Of a stretch of 64,000 nt of DNA, positions 16,212 through 25,795 are shown piece after piece; positions within the stretch are counted from its first letter, which is position 1, and every line of letters starts with the position of its first letter. The position numbers and the translations under genes were made by a program. This DNA is from Paenibacillus lignilyticus (GTDB taxonomy: Bacteria; Bacillota; Bacilli; Paenibacillales; Paenibacillaceae). Under the pieces are notes generated by a model. It worked only from the letters and a program-made list of their open reading frames with translations. It did no database searches and was not told the origin of the DNA. The DNA is taken from assembly GCF_017942085.1 (NCBI RefSeq), contig NZ_JAGKSP010000014.1, forward strand, positions 80,807 to 144,806, written 5' to 3'.

Positions 16212-19200
16212 CTACTCGTTAATAAAAGCGAGCTGCTGCAGCATGCGCTTCAATGCCACAACGGCATTGGCTCTTGTAACGGACAGAGCCGGCTCAAACT
16301 TGCCCTTCAGTTCGACTTCCAGAATGCCGGCTTTCAGCAGCTGATTGATATCCTCCGTAGCCCATGCAGCAATCGAAGCAGCATCCGGCAGCTTATCGAC
16401 GCTGATTGCAGTGTTGGCCGAACCTGTCTCAGGCTTGACTGTCACGTACTTCATGGCTCTGCCGATCATGACCGCCATTTCTTGTTTCGTAATAATGCCA
16501 TTCGGGGAGAACCTGCCATTCGTATCCCCTTTAATCAAGCCCGTTTGATCTGCAACACTTGCAACACGTGCATACCATGCGTTCGGTTGAACGTCGGTGA
16601 AACGCAAGGAGCTTGTTTGCGGCGAAGCCAGTCCAAGCGCTCGTACAAGCAGCGCAGCAAATTCCGCACGCGTTACCTGCTGGTCCGGGTTGAACGTAGT
16701 AGCTGTCGCACCAAGAACTACACGTTTCGAGGCCATGATCTCGATATCCTTTTGAGCCCAATGTCCCGTAATATCCGTGAAGGTCTTCGAAGCGCTGGCT
16801 ACGGTATACGTACTGTTATGTGGCACCTTCACCTCCATAACCGTATGATCCCCTTCCTTGCGAGCAAAAGCGGGCACAAACCCGGAGGTGCCTGTTTCAG
16901 AATCATAGACCAGAGCTGTAAGGTGATTCATATCCGCGTTTGCTTTGATGGTAAATGAACGTGTAACATAGGTGCCATTGAAATCATTCCATTCCGTGCT
17001 CTTACCGTCCTTCTCCAGCATTACGGTAAATGCGATGGAATCCGACAGTGGCTTAAATCCTTCTTGAGTCAATTGCTTCGTAATCTTGTTGCGTATCAAG
17101 TTGCTTGATTTGGCGATGCTAATGTCTACTGTCATATCATCCGTAATCACAGTACTGCCTGTATCCAAAAATGCTTTGACAGGCAGCTCATACGTGACAT
17201 CGTGCGATTGAACTACAAGAATCATATCCGAATATTTCTTACTTGCCTCCAGTAGTACACTTGATGGGAAGGCTACCGATAGATTAACTTCAAGCTGTTC
17301 AAGGGAGATGATAACCTTCGGAACAACCGGCTCGTCCTCTTGTTTTGCCTGTGCATCAGCCTGCTCCTGCGCCTTAAACAGTGCTGCACGGAGATCAGCT
17401 GACTCCAATTCAAAGTGCATGCCTGAACTATCTGTTGTCGTCTTCATATCATCCGGACCTAGTTTTACAGATGGATCTACCGGTTCTGCCGGGAAGAACC
17501 CGCCGAAGAACCCTCCTCCAAAGCCGCCTCCGCTATTATCGCTTCCGTTATTCTCGGAAGGATCCGGTGAGTTTGGCGGAATTGGACAACCGTTTACCAG
17601 CGAGCTTGCAGCTTGTGCGACAGATTGCCCTGTGATCGACGGCTTGCTCAAGCCAGATACAACCGATGGTACAAGGGAGTACGGCGATAGCGTCGTCTGG
17701 CCTCCCTCACTGTATGCGATAAGCAGCTCGTCCTGTTTATCACCCGGCAAAATATCTACGATCGTGGTCGGCATTGCAAGCTGCTGCTTACGCTGGAAGG
17801 TTGCATAGTCATACACATTAAGCGTACTTCCGTTTAACGTATAGAACGTTGTCAGGTCTTTAGAGAAGACAACTCTGCTGAATGGCTCAATTGTTCTGAC
17901 ATACCGCATATCATCCGCTTTTGTAGTCGAGCTCGTAAATATGGTTCCGGCTCCATTGAACAGATATTTATAATCCGGTGTAATCTGTAAGTACGTCGAC
18001 ATGTTGTAGTCTCCGTGGTAAGGAGAATCGTAACCGCCTGGATACTTCGGATCCGTAAAATGTCCGGTGTCATCAACGTTGTAGGCACGGATGTCCCTAG
18101 GTGATAGATCTGTATCAATCGAATACACATGATGTGGACTATATTGAAGATAAGACGACTGTCGAACACCGGTTTGTTCAACGAATACATTAGTAGGCGC
18201 ATAGGAATTGATATACGTCCATTGATCCCAGCCCGACGAAACATACATATAACCGTTATCATCTACAACAAGGTCAAAAGGATGGATCGTCGTGTTAAAC
18301 TCTTCTACCTTCTCGAGCGTATCAGCCTTCAATATCGCAATTCCATTAACTAAAGCTACATAGAGCTTTCCTCCGGATACATACAGCCTGACCGGTTGAT
18401 CAAGTGTAACAGTATGGACGTCACCTGTCTCAAGACTCATCGAAGCTACGGTATTGCTGCCATTAAATATGCCATAGATAACCGGATCGGTCGGATGCTT
18501 AATCATTTGTTTCACGTTGCCGTTGAAATGAGCCCAGCCTATTCCGGCACTCACCCCTGTAATCCCTGTACGGTTTATTACCTCCAGCTTATTGAAGGCA
18601 GAGATATTATTCCCACTGAAGTCAGTTACCTGTGCCACGGTAGAAACAGGCGTATGGGAGATCGTCACTCGGTCTGTTGACGTTACTTTATTATCCAACG
18701 TCAATATAATCTTCCGTCCAACAGAGGTGATTTCGTACAGCATAACTGACCTATTATTTACTTCTACATGAAACGTGTCCCTAACTGCCCCATATGCGTT
18801 CTTCAAAGGTTCATTGTAGGTCAACGTTAATTGATTCCCGTTAATTCGAGCCGTGCTTAATACGGGCTGCACCGTATCATCCATCAGGAAATACCCGTTC
18901 GTCGCATCGGGACGCACGCTGCGGCCATTGGTTCCTTTCAAGCCTGATACCGTAATCTTATAGCCGTTCTTGGACACAAGCGCTGAAGTCGTCAAATAGA
19001 CGACATTGTCATAATCGCAATCCACTTCCACTTTCGAAATTTGGGGATTGGAATAACCGGAAATCAACGATTCCAGCTTATAATTGGCTATATTGCCAAG
19101 TGCTGAAAGACTCATCGCCTGATCAAATACAACCGCTACTGTTGTGTTGTTCTCCGCATACCCGCCAAGAACCTTCGGGCTATCGGAATCCTTGATTGCC

Positions 19201-21398
19201 GTGACCGTCCATGTTTGAACAGTGCCATTCTCGGCTGTAACGGTATAGGTAACCGGTCGATTCAGGTTCACCGCACTGCCACTCGCAGGTGAAACCTTCG
19301 CACCAGCAGAAACCTCAACCGTCGGTTGGATAGCGGATACGTTATCGATCTTTTCCACATATAACGTAACCGTGTGCTGAATAGGATCGATAATGGCCGG
19401 CCCTGTCAATACATCCGAGTTGAATCCGACAATATTACGATCCGCCTGCGGATCAGCGACAGACCCTTGAATCATCCACGTCTGTGACTGCCCATTCTGT
19501 GAAGTTACGGTGTAAGCGACCGGATTCGTGAAGTCCTGCGCGACATGAATATCAGGCGTAATGCTGGCACCCGGTGAAATAGCAATCTGCGGAGCAAGTG
19601 CAGTTAAGTTAGTCCCATATGCAGTCGAGAAGGTAACGGTATGCGCTAATGCGTTGATGTCCGGATTTCCGACCATTCCGGCAGCACTGAAGGATACAAT
19701 ACCGTTCTCATTATTCGAATATGGAAGGCCAACTGTTGCCCATGCCGCTTTCACAACTTCAATAACAGCATTCTTCTGCTCTTCCGGAAGCGTAAGATCA
19801 TTAGCTGCAAGGACAAAGGAGTCCCTTGCTTCAATGAAACCGGAAGTAGGCGTCAGATAGGAGGTCAACGCCATATAAGTGATATCACCAAGGATTGAAC
19901 GCCCTTGACCAGTCAAAGCAGGCAGCGCATCAATACCTTTTGCAATCAAATAAGCAGCATGATTGGGAATACCGCTATTCATATGAACGCCGCCGTTATC
20001 GTGATCGATATCCTCAGGTAAGTTCTCATATCCCGCCATTGTCGAAGGCTGCGGCGGGATTCCACGCTCCGGATGCTCCAGATCACGCAGCACACCGCTT
20101 CCGCCTGCAACGCCGGCATTCTCGGCAATGGACCAATCTTGATCGTCATAGACGACAGCCATAATGTCGGAAATCGATTCATTAAGCGCTCCGGACTGTC
20201 CTGAATATTCCAAGTTCGCTGTATATTCAGTTACAGCGTGTGTCAGTTCATGTGCGATAACATCATTCGCGCAAGTTAAACATTCGAATAATTCGTTGCC
20301 ATCGCCATAGACGATTTCATAGCCATCCCAATAGGCATTATCAATCGCACCCGCATTCACGACAGAGATAATGGACATTCCATTGCCGTCCAAACTGTTC
20401 CGATTGAACCGGCTCGCATAGAAGTCATACACTTGACCTGCAAAATAATGCGCATCTACCGCTTCGGGGTCGTCAAACGACGGTGATGGTGAGTTAACAG
20501 GGAAAAACGGATTCTCGGCATCATAGGTTTCAATTACACCTGTTTCGATTCCATTTTCCATGTGATACATCGGTTTGGTTTTGTCAGAGAGGTAGTACTC
20601 ACTGCCTTGCAGTGCCAAATTTAATGCCCTTGTTTCCCCATAGTAGCCTCTGCCCCAGCCGCTCGTGCTGTCGTTCGGGGCTGACTGCTCTAATCGACTG
20701 AACTTCTTAAGTACAATGCCGGTATTCGCATCGACGAAACCAATCCAGCGTCCCAATTTGGGCTGCATGTACTCCATATCTACTTTATAAGCCAAACTGT
20801 AGGTTCCGTTCGACGGATATACCATCAATTGGGCTTTAGGTTTGCCTAACTCTCGAGAAGCCAGTTGTCCACCTAGTGTTATGGCATAGCCGACTGCTTG
20901 TTCCACGTCCGACTGGAACGCGGCAGCTGCTTGGTTCTCATCTATAGTGGGCTGTGTATCTAACTTGATTCCTTCAAGTTCCGTAGAAGCATCATTCGTA
21001 ATGGCATACATCCGCTTATCTGTGCCGACGTGCGCCGTTATGTATTTACCGTAAACAGGAAGGCCTCGATATTGCTGCTGCAGCATGTAGTGCTGTCTTC
21101 CTTGGGCGTCGCTTATTTTCTTCGCTATTGTCAGGCTGGTCTGCGCCTGGGACTGCCTAAGAGATTGTTGATTCGTAGAGAAATATTGAATAACGTCCGA
21201 ATCGGTACGTAATTCACCTGAAAGTTTGCCTTGCAGCATACGCGGAGCTTGTTCCTGCGAGCCCTCCATTACATTGCCGATACCCGGCGTCAAAGGGCCG
21301 GTTAATCCTGACGCCATCGCAGGTGGAATGGCAACAGATAGAACGAGTATGCCCGTAAGCATGCTTATACAGATGGACTTGAAACGACGAGACAGCAC
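16212..21398 (-). CDS. Giant secreted M4 (thermolysin-family) metalloprotease with SLH anchor
   Basis: 1728 residues, about three times a normal bacillolysin. Order: signal peptide ending near PPAMASG (~30); FTP and PepSY propeptide (~55-215); M4 catalytic domain with HELTH at 383-387 and the third zinc ligand Glu407 in ALNESISD, plus the HMNSGIPNHAAYL histidine block near 475; two or more beta-sandwich repeats with ITPDIHVAQDFTNPVAYTVT-type motifs (~570-730); Ig/Big-like and beta-propeller-like segments; a Gly/Phe-rich linker (GGGFGGGFFGGFFPAEP); three SLH repeats in the last ~185 residues. GTG start has AGGGGG 7 bp upstream. Predicted to be a cell-surface-tethered, zinc-dependent protease. 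Confidence 0.93.
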   Translation of the reverse strand: MLSRRFKSICISMLTGILVLSVAIPPAMASGLTGPLTPGIGNVMEGSQEQAPRMLQGKLSGELRTDSDVIQYFSTNQQSLRQSQAQTSLTIAKKISDAQGRQHYMLQQQYRGLPVYGKYITAHVGTDKRMYAITNDASTELEGIKLDTQPTIDENQAAAAFQSDVEQAVGYAITLGGQLASRELGKPKAQLMVYPSNGTYSLAYKVDMEYMQPKLGRWIGFVDANTGIVLKKFSRLEQSAPNDSTSGWGRGYYGETRALNLALQGSEYYLSDKTKPMYHMENGIETGVIETYDAENPFFPVNSPSPSFDDPEAVDAHYFAGQVYDFYASRFNRNSLDGNGMSIISVVNAGAIDNAYWDGYEIVYGDGNELFECLTCANDVIAHELTHAVTEYTANLEYSGQSGALNESISDIMAVVYDDQDWSIAENAGVAGGSGVLRDLEHPERGIPPQPSTMAGYENLPEDIDHDNGGVHMNSGIPNHAAYLIAKGIDALPALTGQGRSILGDITYMALTSYLTPTSGFIEARDSFVLAANDLTLPEEQKNAVIEVVKAAWATVGLPYSNNENGIVSFSAAGMVGNPDINALAHTVTFSTAYGTNLTALAPQIAISPGASITPDIHVAQDFTNPVAYTVTSQNGQSQTWMIQGSVADPQADRNIVGFNSDVLTGPAIIDPIQHTVTLYVEKIDNVSAIQPTVEVSAGAKVSPASGSAVNLNRPVTYTVTAENGTVQTWTVTAIKDSDSPKVLGGYAENNTTVAVVFDQAMSLSALGNIANYKLESLISGYSNPQISKVEVDCDYDNVVYLTTSALVSKNGYKITVSGLKGTNGRSVRPDATNGYFLMDDTVQPVLSTARINGNQLTLTYNEPLKNAYGAVRDTFHVEVNNRSVMLYEITSVGRKIILTLDNKVTSTDRVTISHTPVSTVAQVTDFSGNNISAFNKLEVINRTGITGVSAGIGWAHFNGNVKQMIKHPTDPVIYGIFNGSNTVASMSLETGDVHTVTLDQPVRLYVSGGKLYVALVNGIAILKADTLEKVEEFNTTIHPFDLVVDDNGYMYVSSGWDQWTYINSYAPTNVFVEQTGVRQSSYLQYSPHHVYSIDTDLSPRDIRAYNVDDTGHFTDPKYPGGYDSPYHGDYNMSTYLQITPDYKYLFNGAGTIFTSSTTKADDMRYVRTIEPFSRVVFSKDLTTFYTLNGSTLNVYDYATFQRKQQLAMPTTIVDILPGDKQDELLIAYSEGGQTTLSPYSLVPSVVSGLSKPSITGQSVAQAASSLVNGCPIPPNSPDPSENNGSDNSGGGFGGGFFGGFFPAEPVDPSVKLGPDDMKTTTDSSGMHFELESADLRAALFKAQEQADAQAKQEDEPVVPKVIISLEQLEVNLSVAFPSSVLLEASKKYSDMILVVQSHDVTYELPVKAFLDTGSTVITDDMTVDISIAKSSNLIRNKITKQLTQEGFKPLSDSIAFTVMLEKDGKSTEWNDFNGTYVTRSFTIKANADMNHLTALVYDSETGTSGFVPAFARKEGDHTVMEVKVPHNSTYTVASASKTFTDITGHWAQKDIEIMASKRVVLGATATTFNPDQQVTRAEFAALLVRALGLASPQTSSLRFTDVQPNAWYARVASVADQTGLIKGDTNGRFSPNGIITKQEMAVMIGRAMKYVTVKPETGSANTAISVDKLPDAASIAAWATEDINQLLKAGILEVELKGKFEPALSVTRANAVVALKRMLQQLAFINE

Positions 21399-21557
21399 TG
21401 ATTTTCCCCCTAGATATTAAATTCAAAAAATTACCACCACTATAGAATATAGTAAAATAATCTATTATGACAACGCTATTTACTAGATTTATAGATGCTA
21501 GATTTTACCTACACCTTAGTAAACTGGCACTCAATCCACCACTACGTTCCGTACTGC

Positions 21558-21605
21558 AAAAAGAAAGGCCGATATCGCTCCGTCGAAGGAGAATATCGGC
21601 CTTTC
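21558..21605 (-). terminator. Hairpin terminator upstream of the M4 protease gene
   Basis: GGCCGATAT/ATATCGGCC stem with a T-rich tail in minus orientation, 160 bp before the protease start and with no convincing gene upstream of it. It may end a short leader or small RNA. The rest of the ~400-bp gap (21399-21797) shows nothing else I can support. Confidence 0.6.
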
Positions 21606-21797
21606 TCGTTTCACACTTGTTATTACTCATACTCCTCTTCACACGCCTATCTGTTCTCGTCCCGCGATGACCGGAATCTTCCTCTGAGAACGCTCCCGAT
21701 GGTGTAGTTGATGGCATGGCTGGCATAGACACTCTCTCCCCTGAATATGTTGTCTTGTATCTCCGATATGTGGAACCCAGTAAAGGGGCGAAACGCA

Positions 21798-22607
21798 ATG
21801 ATGAGACGATATCTCGTGATGCTTGCGAACGTAGTGCTGTATGTGGCCATGATCATAGCCGCGATTGTGATTTACAATGTAGCTGTAAATCCGCTGACGG
21901 AGTGGGGAGCCTTCGGGGAAGGCGAACAATTGCCTGCGCAAGTTTTTATCGTGCTGGCGCTGTCCGTCGTGTTGTGTTATTTGGCCTATACGGTCAAATA
22001 CAAGCTGATGGGTTCGCAGACGCCGCCGGGCTTTATAAGGATGCAGCAGTACCTGCCGATTTCAACCTTGCGAGCCGTGCATATGATCACCGTCGGCATC
22101 GGGTTTGCTTTCTTCTTCACAGCCGCCCTCAAGCTCCTGCTCCATCAAGGGGTAAGCGAGCTGGCAACCTTCACCGATCAATATGCCGACGTTCCGACCG
22201 GCTACCTCATCGTCTCTGCCGTCATCAACACCGCGCTGGAGCTCATCTTGTTCATGGGCATCCTCTTCAATGAAACGCGCCGCAATGTGGCTGTCTTCTG
22301 GGCGGTTCTCCTCGTTTCCATCATTATTGCCGCTCTTCAGCCTGGCGGGTTCGCCATGCAGCTGCTCGGCATTCCGCTTGGCTTCCTGTATGGCTACATG
22401 TATCTCCGCTTGCGGTCGATTTGGTCAGTCATCCTCATCGGATGCATGTTTAATGTGTTGTTCTTTGCTTTTGTCAAAACGTCCGCTTTCGATTGGTTCG
22501 ACTCGCTTCATGACGGCTGGCTTATCGTCATCATTGCTGTTGCGGCGATCTATATGGGCGCGAGCGTCTTGAAGTACAACGGGAAGAAGAGTTCGAAGCC
22601 AATGTAA
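21798..22607 (+). CDS. CPBP-like (CAAX protease/Abi) integral membrane protein, catalytic residues replaced
   Basis: 269 residues, about eight hydrophobic segments. ATG at 21798 has AAAGGGG 9 bp upstream. The C-terminal half resembles CPBP intramembrane proteases (TALELILFMGILFNETRR corresponds to the EExxxR helix), but the Glu-Glu pair is LEL, the FxxxH position reads IIAALQPG and the last HxxxN/D position reads GCMFNVLFF. With glutamate and histidines missing, proteolysis is unlikely and the protein may be a pseudoenzyme. Alternatively it belongs to an unrelated membrane family with a similar helix. The paired genes do not reveal a role. Confidence 0.7.
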   Translation: MMRRYLVMLANVVLYVAMIIAAIVIYNVAVNPLTEWGAFGEGEQLPAQVFIVLALSVVLCYLAYTVKYKLMGSQTPPGFIRMQQYLPISTLRAVHMITVGIGFAFFFTAALKLLLHQGVSELATFTDQYADVPTGYLIVSAVINTALELILFMGILFNETRRNVAVFWAVLLVSIIIAALQPGGFAMQLLGIPLGFLYGYMYLRLRSIWSVILIGCMFNVLFFAFVKTSAFDWFDSLHDGWLIVIIAVAAIYMGASVLKYNGKKSSKPM

Positions 22608-22611
22608 GCAT

Positions 22612-22643
22612 CCAAAACGTCTCTCTCAGGAGAGACGTTTTGG
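22612..22643 (+). terminator. Terminator of the CPBP-like gene
   Basis: CCAAAACGTCTCTC/GAGACGTTTTGG, a near-perfect stem directly after the stop. Confidence 0.8.
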
Positions 22644-22849
22644 GCTGCCGGAGAGAGTCGCTCCCCGATGTCTTCGAAGATAAATTCGGCGGCTCCGCTT
22701 AGAGAGATGATGATCGCGCATTTCGAAGTCGGCTTGTCCACATGCCCGTTGTATACTTGGTTCGCTTCAAGCTGCGTCCGGTACACACCAAACAGATCAA
22801 CAGGGGTCTGTACAAATTTTCTCGCCAGCTCTTCATAACTGTAGGCCAT
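22643..22849 (-). pseudogene. Remnant of an AraC-type regulator (N-terminal segment only)
   Basis: An ATG with GGGAG 9 bp upstream opens a frame of ~69 protein-like residues (DLFGVYRTQLEANQVYNG, CAIIISLSGAAEFIFED) resembling the start of an AraC-family sensor domain. The frame then runs into the terminator of the neighbouring CPBP-like gene and never reaches a DNA-binding domain. A good start signal with no proper end suggests a gene cut by deletion. Family assignment rests on a short stretch and is tentative. Confidence 0.45.
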
Positions 22850-22986
22850 GTGGTTCCACTCCCTTCATTAATTCTCCCAATCATATTACAAAATGTACAG
22901 GCTGACGAGGTGACTATATGAGCGGCTGGGAAAATCGTCCGTTGCGATCCCGGCAAGGCTTTCCATCATCTCCGCGGTCTCGAATT

Positions 22987-23013
22987 ATGATATACTGTCT
23001 ACTACATATACAC
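22987..23013. promoter_or_regulatory. Candidate TetR operator in front of tetR
   Basis: Read on the minus strand, this segment (GTGTATATGTAGTAGACAG then TATATCAT) resembles the inverted repeat in front of the ABC exporter operon (25596-25628). Two similar sites at the two promoters suggest one regulator. Confidence 0.45.
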
Positions 23014-23043
23014 TTATAGAAGCAGTAAGCTGACGGAGGATTA

Positions 23044-23850
23044 ATGGCAATGTCCGATACTAAGGATCACTATGATGATGAAGCGATACAAAGCTTGCCG
23101 GAGAGCGTAAAACTGAGCTGGGGTATTATCAAGCCGTCGCGCAGAGGACCAAAGGGCGAGCTCAGTATCCCCAAAATCGTGGACACCGCCGTCGCGATCG
23201 CCGATCAAGACGGACTGTCCGCCGTATCGATGAGCCGCGTGGCCGGAGCGCTCGGTTTCACTACGATGTCCCTATATCGTTACATAACGAGCAAAGAGGA
23301 TTTGCTGCTGCTGATGCAAGATCGAGTCTGCCCTCCTCCACCGGAAGCGGAGCCCGATTCGGGGACGGGAGCGTCAAAGAAACATTGGCGCGCGGAGATG
23401 CAGGACTACGTGCAATTCTGTATCAAGGTCTTCCGGGACCATCCCTGGTTCGCCGATATTCCCATCCGAAGCGTCCCCATGATGCCCGGTAATCTTCGTA
23501 TTATTGATTGGATGCTTCGCATTATGCGTGGCTTCCCCGTTAATGATTTTGAGAAAATGTCCTTCGTGCTCTTGATTAGCAGCTATGCGAGGGCATGCGG
23601 CATGATTGCCAGAGACATGGATTTGGTCATTAAAGCCGGTGACAGCTTCTCGACTTTCTCCGGCTTGAGTTACACGGCCGCATTGAAGCAGCTCATTACG
23701 GAGAGCAACTTCCCGGACCTGCAACCGATCGTCATGTCAGGCGCGTATACAGGAGAGGTCGAGAGTCCGATTGGAGACGACTTGGCCTTCGGACTGGAGC
23801 GTATACTGGATGGTATCGAGCAGTATCTTGAAGTGAGGCGTCAGATGTAA
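23044..23850 (+). CDS. TetR family regulator of the ABC exporter (TetR class with TetR_C_1-like domain)
   Basis: 268 residues. The HTH lies late, at ~40-90, after a ~38-residue leader: IPKIVDTAVAIADQDGLSAV, then SMSRVAGALGFTTMSLYRYI and TSKEDLLLLM. The remainder is an all-helical C-terminal domain of the tetracycline-repressor type (DHPWFADIPIRSVPMMPGN). ATG follows ACGGAGGATTA. The gene converges on a drug-type ABC exporter operon (23899-25574), and TetR proteins with this N-terminal extension are commonly found next to DrrAB-like exporters. Likely ligand: the exported compound. Confidence 0.9.
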   Translation: MAMSDTKDHYDDEAIQSLPESVKLSWGIIKPSRRGPKGELSIPKIVDTAVAIADQDGLSAVSMSRVAGALGFTTMSLYRYITSKEDLLLLMQDRVCPPPPEAEPDSGTGASKKHWRAEMQDYVQFCIKVFRDHPWFADIPIRSVPMMPGNLRIIDWMLRIMRGFPVNDFEKMSFVLLISSYARACGMIARDMDLVIKAGDSFSTFSGLSYTAALKQLITESNFPDLQPIVMSGAYTGEVESPIGDDLAFGLERILDGIEQYLEVRRQM

Positions 23851-23896
23851 AAAAGCAGCGATTCGAGCTCATCGGCTCTGAATCGCTGCTTTTTTA
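23850..23896. terminator. Bidirectional terminator between tetR and the ABC permease gene
   Basis: AAAAAGCAGCGATTC/GAATCGCTGCTTTTTT, a long stem flanked by A and T runs. Confidence 0.85.
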
Positions 23897-23898
23897 TT

Positions 23899-24690
23899 TT
23901 ACGGCTGGCCGGCTTTGCGGCGGAACGCGAGCGTGCACCATACGATGGCCAGAATCAGGATGACCGTGCACCAGCTAATCGCCCACCAGCCGTTGTCTCC
24001 GATCGGCGTACCGGAGAGCAGGCCGCGAATCGTCTCGATGACCGGCGTGATCGGCTGATGATTGGCTAAACCTTGCAGCCATGATGGCATCGTGCTGGTC
24101 GGCACGAAGGCGCTCGACAGATACGGAAGGAAGAGCAGTGCGAAGCCGTAGCCGCTCGCGGCCGAAGGGCTCCCGGTCACCAGCCCGATCGCGGCGAATA
24201 ACCAGGTGAACGTCAGGATGAACAGGATGATGACGCCGAGCGCGCCCGCCCACTCCAATACGCTTGCGTCCGAGCGGAAGCCCACGGCCAGAGCAACGCC
24301 GATAACGATACAGGTCGCCAGCAAATTACGGACCAGGCTCGCGACCACGTGCCCAACGACCACGCTAAGTGAACGGATCGGCATCGTACGGAACCGATCA
24401 ATGATGCCGTTCGTCATGTCTGTCGCGACATCGACTGCGGTGCTGGAGGAACCGAATCCTGCGCACAGCAGGATGATTCCCGGTACGACGTAAACGACAT
24501 AATCGCCCGAGGGATCAATGGCGCCGCCGAACACATACGTGAACAATAGCATGAGCATAACGGGGAGCATAATCGCCATCACCAGCGACTCGACGTTGCG
24601 CAGGCTGTGACGGAGGCTGCGTCCGATGAAGACAAGGTTGGTCACGCCGAAGGATGCGGGCTTCGGTGCCCGTTGCTGCAAGGTTCTCAT
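23899..24690 (-). CDS. ABC-2 type exporter permease (DrrB-like)
   Basis: 263 residues with six membrane segments. The cytoplasmic N-terminus (RTLQQRAPKPASFGVTNLVF) precedes FIGRSLRHSLRNVESLVMAI, a typical ABC-2 permease entry. TAVDVATDMTNGIIDRFRTMPI is the conserved coupling segment. ATG at 24690 overlaps the stop of the ATPase gene (ATGA) and has AAGGAGG 10 bp upstream. Longer in-frame starts would lie inside the ATPase gene. With the ATPase it should form an exporter of a drug or secondary metabolite, as DrrAB does for daunorubicin. Confidence 0.92.
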   Translation of the reverse strand: MRTLQQRAPKPASFGVTNLVFIGRSLRHSLRNVESLVMAIMLPVMLMLLFTYVFGGAIDPSGDYVVYVVPGIILLCAGFGSSSTAVDVATDMTNGIIDRFRTMPIRSLSVVVGHVVASLVRNLLATCIVIGVALAVGFRSDASVLEWAGALGVIILFILTFTWLFAAIGLVTGSPSAASGYGFALLFLPYLSSAFVPTSTMPSWLQGLANHQPITPVIETIRGLLSGTPIGDNGWWAISWCTVILILAIVWCTLAFRRKAGQP

Positions 24691-25574
24691 GCCGGTGACG
24701 CCTCCTTCTCTATGCTCGTTAACGCCAGAAAAACATCGTCCATGCTCGGCTTGCGAATACTGATTTGCGTGCCTTCCGGGAAGGAATGAACGACGCTGCC
24801 AAGCGTTTGCCACACATCTGCGATGGTCCCGCTCGTTGGCAGGGAGCGAAGCAGCTCATTGTCCTTATTTCGCAGCTCGATTACTTCGCCGCCCACACGC
24901 GTCTTCAGCTCGGCGGCCGTCCCGGATGCGACCACCCGACCATGGTTAATAACCGCAATCCTGTCGGCTAACTGATCCGCTTCCTCCAAATACTGCGTCG
25001 TCAGGAAGATCGTGATGCCCTGCTCCTTCAATTGCTGGATATTCGCCCAGAGTGCGCGGCGGCTCACCGTGTCGAGCCCCGTTGTCGGTTCATCCAAGAA
25101 CAGCACCGGTCGGTGCACGACTAGGCTGACCGCAAGGTCCAGCTTGCGTCGCATCCCGCCGGAATAGGTCTTCACGCGCTTGCCTGCAGCAGCTTCCAGA
25201 TCGAAGCTTCTGAGCAGCTCCGCCGTGCGGACGCGGCTTTCCGCAGCCGACAGACCGGACAAGCGGCACATCATGTTCACATTCTCCGCCCCCGTCAACA
25301 CCTCGTCGACCGCGGCGAACTGGCCGGTCAATCCGATCGACTGGCGCACCTCTTTTTTGCTTGCCACGATGTCATACCCTTCAATCCGCGCGCTGCCGTC
25401 ATCAGGTTCGATCAACGTAGATAGAATATGAATAAGTGTCGTTTTGCCTGCGCCGTTTGGTCCAAGCAACGCGAAGATCGTCCCCTTCGGTACCGCCAAG
25501 TCGATGCCGTCCAGCACCGTTTGACTGCCGAAGCTCTTACGCAGCCCGGCGGCTTCAATTGCAAGCTTTGCCAT
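24687..25574 (-). CDS. ABC exporter ATP-binding protein (DrrA-like)
   Basis: 295 residues. Walker A GPNGAGKTT at ~40, Q-loop TGQFAAVDEVLTG, signature TYSGGMRRKLDLA, Walker B VLFLDEPTTGLD, and switch His replaced by Gln in TTQYLEEAD, as is normal in DrrA-type ATPases. The C-terminal extension (~220-295) ends with PSMDDVFLALT, the DrrA regulatory motif. Of three clustered starts the third ATG (25574) is best placed relative to GAGGGG. First gene of the two-gene operon, preceded by an operator-like inverted repeat. Confidence 0.93.
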   Translation of the reverse strand: MAKLAIEAAGLRKSFGSQTVLDGIDLAVPKGTIFALLGPNGAGKTTLIHILSTLIEPDDGSARIEGYDIVASKKEVRQSIGLTGQFAAVDEVLTGAENVNMMCRLSGLSAAESRVRTAELLRSFDLEAAAGKRVKTYSGGMRRKLDLAVSLVVHRPVLFLDEPTTGLDTVSRRALWANIQQLKEQGITIFLTTQYLEEADQLADRIAVINHGRVVASGTAAELKTRVGGEVIELRNKDNELLRSLPTSGTIADVWQTLGSVVHSFPEGTQISIRKPSMDDVFLALTSIEKEASPA

Positions 25575-25595
25575 CACCATCATCCCCTCATTAAT

Positions 25596-25628
25596 TGTGT
25601 ATTGTATAATCAGTATATTATGTACACA
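25596..25628. promoter_or_regulatory. Inverted repeat upstream of the ABC exporter operon, candidate TetR operator
   Basis: TGTGTA and TACACA arms bracket TTGTATAAT-CAG-TATATTATG, 22 bp before the ATPase start. Similar sequence precedes the convergent tetR gene (22987-23013). Confidence 0.55.
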
Positions 25629-25795
25629 GTTAATTTACAACAAGAAAAAAGGTCCCGTGCATCATAGTTAGATACAGCTCGGACCCTCTGATCTTCTCCA
25701 ACCGCGCTTACCGTAGATCAACTGCAATGGTGAAGGTTGTACTTGCAGCTCATTCCATAGATGCATCGCCGCTTCCTCCCGGTGGCTAACTGTGT

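Noticed and set aside
21647..21856. Small minus-strand gene with YTIGSVLRGRFRSSRDENR at its end
   Set aside because: The start overlaps the CPBP-like gene, no ribosome site was found for this frame, and the family is not recognised.
22922..23020. Short plus-strand frame starting MSGWENRPLRSRQG
   Set aside because: It overlaps the tetR promoter/operator and lacks a ribosome site and protein-like composition.
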